A program made the position numbers and the translations under genes. This document shows positions 1-9,382 of a stretch of 64,000 nt of DNA, one piece after another. The notes below the pieces were generated by a model. That model had not been told where the DNA came from. It saw only the letters and a program-made list of their open reading frames with translations, and did no database searches. How positions within the stretch are numbered: position 1 is the stretch's first letter; the number at the start of each line of letters is the position of its first letter. The stretch comes from Rhizobium sp. P32RR-XVIII (GTDB lineage: Bacteria > Pseudomonadota > Alphaproteobacteria > Rhizobiales > Rhizobiaceae), in NCBI RefSeq assembly GCF_012641395.1, contig NZ_JABAIH010000003.1:124001-188000 (forward strand), given 5' to 3'.

Positions 1-1
1 G

Positions 2-541
2 TTCCACTACAAGACAAGTCGATCGGGTGCCGCGATCGACCGCGCGGTGGAACACGTTCTGCGCCATGCCGGCCATGACTACGAAATTCTGCCGTTTTCA
101 CCTTACGGCTATGATGAAAGACAGTATGGCTCGCCCGGTCTCAATCTGCCGGTCGGATGCTTCATGCGAGCCGTGCATGGCACTTTTCCGGAATATCACA
201 CGTCAGACGATAACTGTGATTTCGTCACTTCGGCGGCGCTTGAGCAATCGTTCAGTGTTCTGGTGGATGTTCTGCATCTTCTCGATAACGACAGAGTGTT
301 TCAACGGACGGATGGTCGTGGGGAGCCGCAACTTGGCAGGCGGGGCCTTTACAGGGCGATTGCCGGGCAGCGCGAGGCTGGTGGGGCCTCCCAAATGGAC
401 CTCCTGTGGCTTTTGAACCTAGCGGATGGATCTCATTCGATCCTTGAAATTGCGGACCGAGCCAACGTTCCTTTCAGAAGGATACTGGCGGCCGCAAAAT
501 TGAGCCTTGAAGCAGAACTGATAGCTGAGGTGAGCCAATGA
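2..541 (+). CDS. DUF4910-type aminopeptidase-like protein, C-terminal part
   Basis: The reading frame is open from the window edge (FHYKTSRSG...) to a TGA at 539-541, so the N-terminus lies outside. The visible part contains segments typical of DUF4910/M28-like aminopeptidase-related proteins: YDERQYGSPG, the LPVG stretch, and FPEYHTSDDN, where the EYHTS motif belongs to the predicted metallopeptidase core. The last 60 or so residues look like the winged-helix tail of this family. Such proteins usually sit in polysaccharide or secondary-metabolite clusters, often next to sugar methyltransferases, which fits the next gene; its ATG overlaps this stop (ATGA). The substrate is unknown. The family call is from recognised motifs, not a search. 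Confidence 0.75.
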   Translation, partial: FHYKTSRSGAAIDRAVEHVLRHAGHDYEILPFSPYGYDERQYGSPGLNLPVGCFMRAVHGTFPEYHTSDDNCDFVTSAALEQSFSVLVDVLHLLDNDRVFQRTDGRGEPQLGRRGLYRAIAGQREAGGASQMDLLWLLNLADGSHSILEIADRANVPFRRILAAAKLSLEAELIAEVSQ

Positions 542-1815
542 CAGCCATGAGCCAGACGAACACCACGCCTACGCCCATCCCTGCCGGCCGTATCCAGGCC
601 TGCCGCTCGTGCGGCGGTAACGATCTTCCAACAGTGCTTGATCTGGGAGAACAGCCGCTGGCCAACGCCCTTCTCGAACCCGATTCCCTTGATGAAGCGG
701 AGGAGTTGTTTCCGCTTGAGGTCGTCTTCTGCAGTGAATGCGGACTCCTTCAAGTCAGCGAAACCGTTCCTCCCGAAATCCTGTTCGGACAGGATTACCC
801 GTATTACTCATCTTTTATTCCTGCCTTGCTGAAGCACAGCCGAACACATGCTTTGGCCCTGATGGAAGAATATCCGTCACTGGACCAGAGGCTTATTGTC
901 GAAATTGCCAGCAACGATGGCTACCTCCTGAAAAATTTCGTTCGGAAAGGAATACCCGTTCTGGGCATCGACCCCGCGAAAGGTCCCGCCGAGGCCGCTC
1001 TGGAGGCCGGCGTACCAACGCTCACTGCGTTCTTCGGGGTGGAAACGGCGCGCGAACTCGTTGAGGATGGCAAACGTGCATCCATCATGCTTGCCAACAA
1101 TGTTCTGGCGCATGTTACGGACATAAACGACTTCGTCGGGGGCTTCGCAATTCTTCTAGCCGATGACGGCATTGCTGAGTTTGAGTTCCCTTACGTTCGC
1201 GAACTCATCGAAAACTGCGCCTTCGATACGATCTATCATGAGCATGTCTTCTACTATTCTCTCGCGGCGCTTGAGCCCCTGTTTGCCCGCCACGGCCTCT
1301 ACTTGAATGATGTGCAGGCGCTGTCGATCCATGGGGGATCTCTCAGGCTTCGCGTCAGCAAAACGAGAGGCAAGAGTGCCGAACTTGAGCGGTTCCAGGC
1401 CGAGGAGCGTTCGCTCGGTCTCGATGGCTTGGAATACTACCTTTCGTTTGCCCGCCGCGTCGAAAAGCTGAGGGACGATTTAAGACGGATGCTGGCCGAG
1501 ATCGTCTCCCGCAAGAAGACGATCGCCGCATACGGCGCAGCGGCCAAGGGAGCGACCTTGCTCAACTATGTCGATCTCCCCGATGGTACGATTGCGTACG
1601 TTGTCGATCGAAACTCCCACAAGGTCGGCAAAGTAATGCCTGGCGTACGGCTGCCGATCAAGGATGTCGACGAGTTGCTGCGCTCGCAACCGGACTATCT
1701 CTTGATCCTGGCTTGGAATTTTGCCGACGAAATCATTCGCCAGCAGAAAGAATATCTCGAGCGTGGCGGTACGCTTCTTCGCGCCGTTCCGTATCCACAG
1801 ATCCTAGCGGCATGA
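538..1815 (+). CDS. Zinc-ribbon SAM-dependent (sugar) C-methyltransferase
   Basis: A 425-residue protein with the three-part layout of TylC3/NovU-type sugar C-methyltransferases. The N-terminal zinc-binding domain carries Cys22, Cys25, Cys65 and Cys68 (CRSC and CSEC). A Rossmann SAM domain has the motif I segment EIASNDGYLL near residues 121-130. The C-terminal domain has AAYGAAAKGATLLNY near 345. Enzymes of this family methylate a carbon, often C-3, of nucleotide-linked keto-sugars. Its start overlaps the preceding stop codon, implying translational coupling with the DUF4910 protein. No other deoxysugar gene is in view, so the acceptor cannot be named. Confidence 0.85.
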   Translation: MTAMSQTNTTPTPIPAGRIQACRSCGGNDLPTVLDLGEQPLANALLEPDSLDEAEELFPLEVVFCSECGLLQVSETVPPEILFGQDYPYYSSFIPALLKHSRTHALALMEEYPSLDQRLIVEIASNDGYLLKNFVRKGIPVLGIDPAKGPAEAALEAGVPTLTAFFGVETARELVEDGKRASIMLANNVLAHVTDINDFVGGFAILLADDGIAEFEFPYVRELIENCAFDTIYHEHVFYYSLAALEPLFARHGLYLNDVQALSIHGGSLRLRVSKTRGKSAELERFQAEERSLGLDGLEYYLSFARRVEKLRDDLRRMLAEIVSRKKTIAAYGAAAKGATLLNYVDLPDGTIAYVVDRNSHKVGKVMPGVRLPIKDVDELLRSQPDYLLILAWNFADEIIRQQKEYLERGGTLLRAVPYPQILAA

Positions 1816-1862
1816 TCAGTCCTAAGGCGTTTACCCAATTGCAATCGCGAGGGGAGCTTTGA

Positions 1863-3188
1863 ATGAGAGACAACGGATACGTCATTCTTGGTAGCGGCAT
1901 GGCAGGCTTTGGCGCCGCCAACACCCTGTTTGAGAACGGAATAAGAGCCAAGCTCTACGACAAACGTTCGCGACCAGGTGGGCTGACATCCAGCTTCGGG
2001 TCCGGCGATGGCTTCGTTTTCGATGAAGGCGTCCACATCTCCTTCGCCAAAAACACGCGTGTAAAAGAGCTGTTCGCGCGGTCAACGAACCAGCAGTTTG
2101 AAACCGGTAATGTCTACTGCAACAATTACTGGCAGGGCTACTGGATCAAGCATCCGGCTCAAGTCAATCTTCACGGACTCCCGACTGATCTTGTCGTGAA
2201 CTGCATCAAGGATTTTATCGAGGCAAGACAGCAGCCAAATCCGGAGATTCGCAATTACGAGGATTGGCTGATGGCAGCGTTTGGCCCGACCTTCGCGAAT
2301 ACGTTTCCGATGGTCTATACCAAAAAGTACCACACGACCGAGGCAGCCAACATGTCGACGGACTGGTTGGGGCCTCGGCTGTATCGCCCGAACCTCGACG
2401 AAGTTCTCCGAGGCGCGCTGGAACACGAGCCGCTGGACGTGTTCTATGTCAGTGAATTTCGCTATCCCACCGAGGGCGGCTTCGAATCCTTCATCAAGGG
2501 GTTCTATGACAAAGCCCAGGTATTTTGCGATCATGAACTGGTCGGAATTGATCTTAAAGACAGGAAGCTGTCATTCAGGAACGGCACGACAACGACGTTT
2601 GAAAAATTGATATCGTCGCTGCCGCTGCCGGTCCTTATTCCCCTGATCACAGATGCGCCGCGTGAGGTGCGCGAGGCCGCCGCGAGGCTGGCGTGCACGC
2701 AGGTTGTCGTCGTGAACGTCGGGCTGAACCGGCCAATCGAGACGAAGCCTCAATGGTCCTATTTCTACGACGAGGACATACCCTTCGCCCGCGTGAGCTA
2801 TCGTGGAAATCTCTCGCCAAAAACCGTGCCCGAGGGGTGCGGCGGCATGCAGGCGGAAATCTATTTTAGTGAGAAATACCGCCCGCTAACAGAGAGCCGC
2901 GACGAATGGATCGAACGGGCAATCGATGGGCTCATAAAATGCGGGCTGATCGGATCGAGGCGCGAGATTATCCATCAGAGCGCAATCACGCTTCCGTTCG
3001 GCAATATCATATTCGATCTGGAGCGAAAGGCGGCTGTCGATACGGTGCATGGCTACCTGGATGAGGTTGGGATCCACTATTGCGGCAGATTTGGCCAATG
3101 GGGATATATCTGGACCGATGCTGCATTCATGAGCGGGGAGCGAGCCGCACGCGCGGCGTTAGGCGTGAAGGAACTCGAGGAAGCCTGA
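1863..3188 (+). CDS. FAD/NAD(P)-binding oxidoreductase (mutase/desaturase-like fold)
   Basis: A 441-residue protein beginning with a dinucleotide-binding motif (GSGMAGFGAANTL, residues about 10-22) followed by an acidic/basic turn and a GGLTSS segment, as in protoporphyrinogen-oxidase and UDP-galactopyranose-mutase-like flavoproteins. The C-terminal FGQWGYIWTDAAFMSGERAA resembles the second FAD-contact segment of this superfamily. An AGGGGAG-type ribosome site precedes the ATG. It lies 47 bp after the methyltransferase on the same strand, so it probably belongs to the same sugar or lipid modification operon. The exact reaction is unresolved; a sugar-nucleotide mutase-like or carotenoid-desaturase-like role is possible. 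Confidence 0.75.
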   Translation: MRDNGYVILGSGMAGFGAANTLFENGIRAKLYDKRSRPGGLTSSFGSGDGFVFDEGVHISFAKNTRVKELFARSTNQQFETGNVYCNNYWQGYWIKHPAQVNLHGLPTDLVVNCIKDFIEARQQPNPEIRNYEDWLMAAFGPTFANTFPMVYTKKYHTTEAANMSTDWLGPRLYRPNLDEVLRGALEHEPLDVFYVSEFRYPTEGGFESFIKGFYDKAQVFCDHELVGIDLKDRKLSFRNGTTTTFEKLISSLPLPVLIPLITDAPREVREAAARLACTQVVVVNVGLNRPIETKPQWSYFYDEDIPFARVSYRGNLSPKTVPEGCGGMQAEIYFSEKYRPLTESRDEWIERAIDGLIKCGLIGSRREIIHQSAITLPFGNIIFDLERKAAVDTVHGYLDEVGIHYCGRFGQWGYIWTDAAFMSGERAARAALGVKELEEA

Positions 3189-3224
3189 TAAGCGGGCGAT
3201 CGGCCAGGCATCGCAAATCTCGCT

Positions 3225-4703
3225 TTAAACGCCGCGGGCGGCTACATATTGGATAAGCGTTTCGATGAACGCATCGATATCAGCGATTGTCGTGCGATGA
3301 TTGACGAAGGCGCATCGCACGGCCAGCGCGCCGTTGAGGGTGGTCCAGGAAGGCGCGGCTAAGCCCGATTCCTGAATATCCAATACCAGGTTGCGAACAA
3401 AATCGTCGTTCACGCCACGAATGCCGAAGCAGACGATGTTGAGCGCAACGGGCGCCTTCAGTTCAAATATCGGATCGCGTTTCAGCCTTTCGGCGAGATA
3501 ACGCGCAAGCTCGCAGGTGTGTGCGATCGACTTTCCGATGCGTTCCGTTCCAAGCGCCTCGATTGTCATCCATGTTTTCAAGGCACGGAATCCTCGCGAC
3601 AGGTCCGGGCCTAAATCGCAAGGCCAGGTTTCGCCGGCCGCAAGGCCGCGATCCGCGCGCTGCAGATAGGCAGCCGGCTGCGCGAAGGCCCGCTTCTGGG
3701 CAGCGCCGTCCCGAACCAGCAGAAATCCGGCATCATAGGGAACCTGGCCCCATTTGTGAAAATCAAGGGCGACCGATGCCGACCTTTCTATGCCTTTAAG
3801 CCGGTCGCGCAAAGAGCGGGAGAATACGGCCAGTGCGCCGATTGCTCCATCGACGTGAAACCAGAGATCTTCCGTGGATGCGATTTCCGCGATTTCCGCA
3901 AGCGGGTCGATGGCACCGGTGTTTACCGTTCCAGCAGTGCCCACGACGAGAAAGGGCAGGAGTCCATTCTCGCGGTCTCTCGCAATCGTTGCAGACAGCG
4001 CATCCGGCAGCATCCTGCCGGCAGCGTCAACCGCAATCTTCCGCAGATTCGCCGATCCAATGCCGGAGAGCTGCATTGCCTGCGCGATGCATCCATGCGC
4101 CTCGGAAGACGTATAGGCCACGAGTTCGCGGTCGGAGCTTCGCAAGCCGGTCTCCCGGACCGATTGACCCAGCGCCTCGGTTTTCGCAATCGTCACGGCG
4201 AGGAAATTTGCCATCGAGGAGCCGGTGACGAACAGGCCGTTCGCTCCACCCGGATATCCCAAGGCCTCGCTCATCCAGCGGACGATTTGTTGTTCAACCT
4301 CGAGGCCGACGTGGTCGCGGCCGCCGCAGTTTAGGTTGAGGCCGGCCGAAACGATCTCTGCGGCCATTCCGATCGGCGTGCCAGCGCCGTGGACCCAGCC
4401 CATAAACAACGGGTGCAAATTACCCGTCGCGAATGGCAGGATGTGGCTACGCACATCATCCAACACATCGCCGAGTTCACGGGACTCCATCGGCAATGGT
4501 TGGGCAAACCGCGCGCGTGTCTCATCTGCCGGCTTCTGCCATACCGGCCTCTGCCTGATTGTTTCGATGTGGGTGATAATGTCGTCGAGCAGGCCATGAG
4601 CGGTCTGGCGAAACTCAGCCCAGTTCGATGGATCGAGGCTGAAAGAGGTCTCGCTCGATCCGCTTACGATCGCTGGCTGCTGCTTGTCTTCCCGAAACAT
4701 CAT
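3225..4703 (-). CDS. PLP-dependent group II amino acid decarboxylase-like protein
   Basis: A 492-residue protein of the aromatic-L-amino-acid/glutamate/diaminobutyrate decarboxylase family. Visible landmarks are the substrate-loop segment NLHPLFMGWVHGAGTP near 95-110, the cofactor-stacking His203 (EAHG), Asp285 in HVDGA that pairs with the pyridine nitrogen, and the Schiff-base Lys317 in DFHKWGQ. Length matches the family. A GGGAGG ribosome site sits just before the ATG. It converges with the upstream oxidoreductase and is followed on its own strand by nothing, while the ATP-grasp-like gene lies 138 bp upstream. The amino acid used cannot be deduced. Confidence 0.85.
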   Translation of the reverse strand: MMFREDKQQPAIVSGSSETSFSLDPSNWAEFRQTAHGLLDDIITHIETIRQRPVWQKPADETRARFAQPLPMESRELGDVLDDVRSHILPFATGNLHPLFMGWVHGAGTPIGMAAEIVSAGLNLNCGGRDHVGLEVEQQIVRWMSEALGYPGGANGLFVTGSSMANFLAVTIAKTEALGQSVRETGLRSSDRELVAYTSSEAHGCIAQAMQLSGIGSANLRKIAVDAAGRMLPDALSATIARDRENGLLPFLVVGTAGTVNTGAIDPLAEIAEIASTEDLWFHVDGAIGALAVFSRSLRDRLKGIERSASVALDFHKWGQVPYDAGFLLVRDGAAQKRAFAQPAAYLQRADRGLAAGETWPCDLGPDLSRGFRALKTWMTIEALGTERIGKSIAHTCELARYLAERLKRDPIFELKAPVALNIVCFGIRGVNDDFVRNLVLDIQESGLAAPSWTTLNGALAVRCAFVNHRTTIADIDAFIETLIQYVAARGV

Positions 4704-4841
4704 GCCTCCCGGAGATGTTGAAGGACCGCAGATAACTTACGGAATACGACGTCGAGCTTGGCTTCCATCGGCACTAGCGCCTGCTCCAAGCTCTGGCCGG
4801 CTGGATCGCAGGCATGGAGAGCCGCTTGCGTTCAAACGGCT

Positions 4842-6131
4842 TCATCCTACCTGAGCGCTCTTGACCGTCGCCGTTGACGTCGCTTGCGCTGCGCGCTGCT
4901 GCAGCGCGTCCTCGAAGGCCGCGAAGAGCTTGGTCATCGGGCCCTTTTTGTAGGGGAACACACTCTCCGGATCCATCGAATGAACGATCATTGCGACATC
5001 AGCCTCGAACACGAGCAGGCGTCCATCGGAAAGCTCGGCGCAGTCAATGGCGAAATAGTCCAGCCCGAGGCATCGATGAAGCGCTTCAAAGGCGCGCGCA
5101 TGGCGCGCCGCGAAGTCGCTATCGAAGTCGGCCATCCACGATGCTTCCTCCGCACGCCTATCGGCGTACTGGGCCATGCCGGCGCTCAAGTAGTGCACCA
5201 TCCAGTGGTCGGATATCGCGAGATGGCTGGCATAGGGCTTGCCATTGATGAACGCGATTCTTTGCTTCCGGAACTTTCCGTCTTCGCCGCTGTAATCGAT
5301 GAATGGCGTGACGTAGAATTCGGTTTCGGCGCGAGCGGTCAGGAAAGCCGAAAGTTCTGATGGCCCTGAAATTTTTTCCATTCCTTCGCCCGCATGCGTG
5401 CCCACTGGCCGGACAATCACGGGGAAGGAGCTCATTCCGGGAATTGCTGCGATCTCGATCTCGCCGGAAGCCAGTTGCTCAACCGCACTTCGAGAGACGC
5501 GCGCGACGGCCGGGACGAGTATCGAAGGCTGGTCCTTCAGCGCTTCCACAACACCATCCCTGGTGAGTTCCATGATAAGGCGTGGCGCATTGTTCATGAT
5601 GGGGCCGGCCCATCCGTCCAATAGTTTTTCGAGGTTCTCCAGCACCGGACGATTGGCAGGCGACTCGCCGACCGCTACGAACGCGACATCGTGCTCCGGA
5701 ACATTCCTGAGGTCTCTGGTGTCGGCATCGACATAGTAGAGCAGGATATTCGCGTCGGAATCCTCAAGAAGAAATTCGATCGGCGTATTGGCCATGAAAT
5801 CGCCGGCGGTCACGAAAACCAGGACGTTTAAGCCAGTGCCCTGTCCGTTTCTGATGCGATACTTCCGGCTGAGCGAAAGTGCGCCTTGCTGGCTAATTGC
5901 CGCCTCATCCTTCTGACCGAGCACGTGTAACAGGATCGACGCGTCCAGGAACACCGCAGCGTCGGCGGGATTGGCAGAAGCGCGGGCGTAGAGACTGTCC
6001 CATAGGGGAGAGAGATCCCTTCCTTCGTAGGAGGCTCGTACAATGGAAGCTTTGCCGAAGATGAGATGCGGATCTTCAGACGTCTGGATCGAAAGCGCGG
6101 CGCTTTTCAAACTCTCAAGCCCTTCTAACAC
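4842..6131 (-). CDS. TPR-like plus ATP-grasp-like protein
   Basis: A 429-residue protein. Residues about 35-95 look like a short alpha-helical TPR-type region (LWDSLYARASANPADAAVFLDAS). Residues 100-170 form a Rossmann-like pre-ATP-grasp segment. The remainder has ATP-grasp character: PVIVRPVGTHAGEGM at about 237-251 in the place of the phosphate-binding loop, and DYFAIDCAEL...LLVFEADVAM at 358-381 in the place of the metal-binding end, although the usual Glu-x-Asn appears as Glu-Ala-Asp. It could join a carboxylate to an amine, but that is inference. The start used is a GTG with no clear ribosome site, so the N-terminus is uncertain. Its neighbour is the PLP decarboxylase on the same strand. 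Confidence 0.65.
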   Translation of the reverse strand: MLEGLESLKSAALSIQTSEDPHLIFGKASIVRASYEGRDLSPLWDSLYARASANPADAAVFLDASILLHVLGQKDEAAISQQGALSLSRKYRIRNGQGTGLNVLVFVTAGDFMANTPIEFLLEDSDANILLYYVDADTRDLRNVPEHDVAFVAVGESPANRPVLENLEKLLDGWAGPIMNNAPRLIMELTRDGVVEALKDQPSILVPAVARVSRSAVEQLASGEIEIAAIPGMSSFPVIVRPVGTHAGEGMEKISGPSELSAFLTARAETEFYVTPFIDYSGEDGKFRKQRIAFINGKPYASHLAISDHWMVHYLSAGMAQYADRRAEEASWMADFDSDFAARHARAFEALHRCLGLDYFAIDCAELSDGRLLVFEADVAMIVHSMDPESVFPYKKGPMTKLFAAFEDALQQRAAQATSTATVKSAQVG

Positions 6132-6368
6132 GCGGTCGATCCGGCCGTTTCGGCCGCCACTCCGCTGCCTTGATTACGAGGTGCGAGGTTCCTCTTTCGC
6201 GCTCGGCCCTTGTGCGAGCCTGATGGCGCCCGTTCGACAAGTGAAAGAAATTCCAGCCCTGCGGGTCGATGGCTGACGGGGTAAATGCGCCGGGGCCACA
6301 GACTCCGGCCTCGCCGCCAGCACACTGACGACGACACATCCGTCAGAAGGGCGGCAGACGCTATATGG

Positions 6369-7433
6369 TCAGCCGCAGCGGCGCCCGCTTGCGCGGTCGA
6401 AGAGATGCAGCGCATCGGGATCGAAGGTCAGTCCGATCTTCTGGCCGGCGGTGACGGCGGTTCGGGGCGGGAGGGCGGCCATCAGCCGATGCGGCCCGAG
6501 CTGGGCGGTCACGATCATTTCAGGTCCGGTGAGTTCGGCCACCTCGCAGACGGCTTCGAACGCGCCGGGCTCCGCAAGCCGCAGCGCCTCCGGCCTGATG
6601 CCTAGAACGACTTCGTGGCCTTGACCGAGTTTTGCCGCAGCCGCCGGTAGGGGCAGGACGGTGGAGGTGCCGTCGACCCTCAGAGCGCCATCGACGATGG
6701 TGGCATTCAGGAGATTCATCGGAGGCGCGCCGACGAAGGTCGCGACGTAGAGCGTCGCCGGGCTATTGTAGATTTCCTCAGGAGTGCCGAGCTGCTCGAT
6801 CCTGCCATCGCGCATGACCGCGATGCGGGTCGCGAGCGTCATCGCCTCGATCTGGTCGTGGGTGACATAGACGACGGTGGTCTTCAGCATCTGGTGCAGC
6901 CGCTTCAGCTCAGTCCGCATTTCCATGCGCAGCTTTGCGTCGAGGTTCGACAACGGCTCGTCGAAGAGGAAGACCTCCGGCTTGCGCACCAGCGCCCGGC
7001 CGATTGCCACGCGCTGGCGCTGGCCGCCGGAGAGCTGGCTCGGCTTGCGGTCAAGCAGGGCTTCGATCTGCAGGAGCTTCGCGGTGTCGCGCACAGCCGC
7101 GTTGCGCTGCGCCGTGGGCACCTTGCGCATTTCGAGGCCGAAGCCGATGTTGCGATGAACGGAGAGGTTGGGATAGAGCGCGTAGGACTGGAACACCATG
7201 GCAATGTCCCGGTCCTTTGGATGGACGCCAAGCACCGACCGGCCGCCGATCCTGACGTCGCCGCTCGTTGCCTCCGCCAGCCCGGCAATGATGTTGAGCA
7301 GGGTGGATTTTCCGCAGCCCGAGGAGCCGAGCAGCACGAGGAACTCGCCGCTCTCCAGCGAAATGTCGATGCCTTTCAGCGTCTCGACGTCGCCATAGGT
7401 CTTGCGGATGTTCTGGATCTCGAGCGCGCTCAT
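6369..7433 (-). CDS. ABC importer ATP-binding protein, MalK/UgpC type
   Basis: A 354-residue nucleotide-binding subunit that would energise sugar import with the two permeases encoded upstream in the same operon. Walker A is GSSGCGKST, the signature is [14 protein letters not shown], Walker B is [16 protein letters not shown], and the switch His is in [11 protein letters not shown]. The C-terminal 110 residues form the TOBE/regulatory domain of MalK-type proteins. The ATG at 7433 overlaps the stop of the PfkB kinase gene (ATGA). It is the last gene of a six-gene operon transcribed from about 12.45 kb. Confidence 0.93.
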   Translation of the reverse strand: MSALEIQNIRKTYGDVETLKGIDISLESGEFLVLLGSSGCGKSTLLNIIAGLAEATSGDVRIGGRSVLGVHPKDRDIAMVFQSYALYPNLSVHRNIGFGLEMRKVPTAQRNAAVRDTAKLLQIEALLDRKPSQLSGGQRQRVAIGRALVRKPEVFLFDEPLSNLDAKLRMEMRTELKRLHQMLKTTVVYVTHDQIEAMTLATRIAVMRDGRIEQLGTPEEIYNSPATLYVATFVGAPPMNLLNATIVDGALRVDGTSTVLPLPAAAAKLGQGHEVVLGIRPEALRLAEPGAFEAVCEVAELTGPEMIVTAQLGPHRLMAALPPRTAVTAGQKIGLTFDPDALHLFDRASGRRCG

Positions 7434-8359
7434 CAAACGGCCTCCCCGGATATCTTTGCCGCACGATAGCTGCGTGGGAGGGTGGATATGGCGCGGGATG
7501 CCACCTCGGTTCCCGCCGAAAGGCAGGACGCGAGCACTTCCCCGCGGGCAAGGGCGGCAAGGAATCCAGCGTTGAAGACGTCGCCAGCGCCGATCGTATC
7601 GACGACCTTCACCTTGGGGGCTGCCGCCGAGACCAGGTTGCCATCCGCATCGATGGCGATCGCCCCCTCGGGACCGCGCTTGACGACGACGATCGCACCT
7701 GACGGCATATGCGAGCGCAGGACACGCGCCGCCACGGCGGGATCATCGATGCCGGTCAGGGTCGTCGTCTCCACCTCGTTGAGCAGCGCGACCCCGCAGC
7801 GGGAGAGCCATTGCCGCGTTGCCGCACAATTTGCTTCTGTCCAGCCGTCGAGCGGCCAGCCGGTATCAAGGGCGACCGTAATCCGGTGTTGGTCGGTCCA
7901 GTCGAAGAAGGCATCGTAGTCGCGCGTCAGGTCGTCGGTCAGGAAGGAACCGCAGAGCAGGGCGTAGCCGCCGGAAAGCCGGGCCCCATCGAGCACGGCA
8001 TGCACGTCGGCTAGGCTGAAGCGGGGCAGGTGCCCGCGCGTGGTGAAGAAGGTGCGCTCGCCGTCGGGATGCGTGATGCCGACCGAGAGCGTCGTGCCTT
8101 CCGGGCGCACCGGCCATTTGCTGGCGCGCTCGCCGAAGGCCTCGCTCAGCCAGCGGCCGAACTGATCATCGCCGACATTGGCGGCGATCTCGTAGTCGAC
8201 GCCGAGACCCTCCCATGCGAGCGCACTGTTGCCGGCTGCGCCGCCGACGCGCAATTCATCATGATCGACGATGATTTCGGTGCCGGCCTTCGGCCAGGGG
8301 GCGGCCGGGCCGAGGATCAGGTCGATATTGACGTTGCCGATGACGGTAAGCGGCTTCAT
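7433..8359 (-). CDS. PfkB-family carbohydrate kinase
   Basis: A 308-residue ribokinase-fold sugar kinase. It has the N-terminal PfkB signature region with GGAAGNSALA near residues 38-47 and the catalytic VDTIGAGDVFNAGFLAAL segment near 246-263, where the Asp of GAGD is the catalytic base. It starts immediately at the end of the SIS-domain gene and overlaps the ATPase gene. A kinase paired with a SIS-domain sugar-phosphate enzyme and an importer suggests phosphorylation of an imported amino sugar or fructosamine. The substrate is inferred only from context. Confidence 0.9.
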   Translation of the reverse strand: MKPLTVIGNVNIDLILGPAAPWPKAGTEIIVDHDELRVGGAAGNSALAWEGLGVDYEIAANVGDDQFGRWLSEAFGERASKWPVRPEGTTLSVGITHPDGERTFFTTRGHLPRFSLADVHAVLDGARLSGGYALLCGSFLTDDLTRDYDAFFDWTDQHRITVALDTGWPLDGWTEANCAATRQWLSRCGVALLNEVETTTLTGIDDPAVAARVLRSHMPSGAIVVVKRGPEGAIAIDADGNLVSAAAPKVKVVDTIGAGDVFNAGFLAALARGEVLASCLSAGTEVASRAISTLPRSYRAAKISGEAV

Positions 8360-9382
8360 TCACTCGCTCCGGGTGATCTTGGTAGAGCGGACTGGCGTCC
8401 CGGCATTTTCGACGCGTGCATCGGCGAATGCGATCATCAGAGACTGCGCAACCGGCAGCAGCTGGAAGATCGCGGCCAGACCGCTCGCAGGCTTGAAGGG
8501 TAGCGTGACGGCGCCGGCAACCGGCTCCTCGCCCGAGGAGTCGAAGACGATGACCGGCGCACCCGTCTCGACCGCCGAGACGGCCATGGCCGTCACGAGA
8601 CCTGCCGTCGCATCCTGGCCACGGAAAAGCACGACGCCGATCGAGGGGCCCAGCATTTCCATAGGTCCATGGCGAAGCTGTCCGCCTTCAAGCGAGAAGC
8701 AGGGACGGCGCGACAGCTCTGTGAGGCCGAGCGCGAGCGCTTCCGCGACACCCTGCAAACGGCGCCCGGACGTGACGACCGTGGCGACATTTGCGAGGGC
8801 TGCCAGAGCAGGTTCGATATCGAGGCTCTGCGGCGCCCCCAACACCGCCAGTGCCGCTGCCGGATCCTCCCCAAGCGCTGCGAAGATCGCGAGATGCAGT
8901 GCGAAAGTGACGGTCAGACTCCGCGTTGCCGCGAAGGCGAGCTCGGTGCCGCCCGCGCCGACCAGCGACGGGGCCGTCCGCGCCAGAAAGGAGCCGCCTT
9001 CCAGCGTCAGGCCAAAGGTGTCCGCATTTGCGCCGGTCTCGTCGAACCAGCGCAGGACCTCTGCGCTTTCACCTGATTGCGATGTCACGAAGACCGTGCG
9101 GCCATCGAGCGAGAGCGGCTGGCCGAGCTGCTCCGACAGCGGCAGGGCGATCGCGTCGAAACCGGCCGCGCGATAGAGCGGTTCGACAGCCCGGTTGACG
9201 GCGTGCGAGCCACCCATGCCGAGCAGCAAAAGCTTGCCGGTGCGCTTCAGCGACGCGGCAGCTTTGGCGGCCATTTCGCCCGCGCTTTCGTAAGATGCTA
9301 TCGCATCGGTATGCTGCCGCGCCATTTCGCGATCGATCGCGGCAAGACCTGCCGGGCGGCTTTTCTCTGTGGTCATGTTCAT
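8360..9382 (-). CDS. SIS-domain sugar-phosphate isomerase/deglycase (GlmS/FrlB-like)
   Basis: A 340-residue protein with two SIS domains. The first holds LLLGMGGSHAVNRA and TSQSGESAEVLRW, the phosphosugar-binding Ser-rich loops. The second holds LELSRRPCFSLEGGQLRHGPMEML-like sequence, where the E...HGP element matches GlmS isomerase and FrlB deglycase relatives. No glutaminase domain is present, so it is not a GlmS synthase. Its ATG overlaps the stop of the permease gene. Likely roles are deamination of an amino-sugar 6-phosphate or cleavage of a phosphorylated Amadori compound; the sequence alone does not separate these. Confidence 0.85.
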   Translation of the reverse strand: MNMTTEKSRPAGLAAIDREMARQHTDAIASYESAGEMAAKAAASLKRTGKLLLLGMGGSHAVNRAVEPLYRAAGFDAIALPLSEQLGQPLSLDGRTVFVTSQSGESAEVLRWFDETGANADTFGLTLEGGSFLARTAPSLVGAGGTELAFAATRSLTVTFALHLAIFAALGEDPAAALAVLGAPQSLDIEPALAALANVATVVTSGRRLQGVAEALALGLTELSRRPCFSLEGGQLRHGPMEMLGPSIGVVLFRGQDATAGLVTAMAVSAVETGAPVIVFDSSGEEPVAGAVTLPFKPASGLAAIFQLLPVAQSLMIAFADARVENAGTPVRSTKITRSE

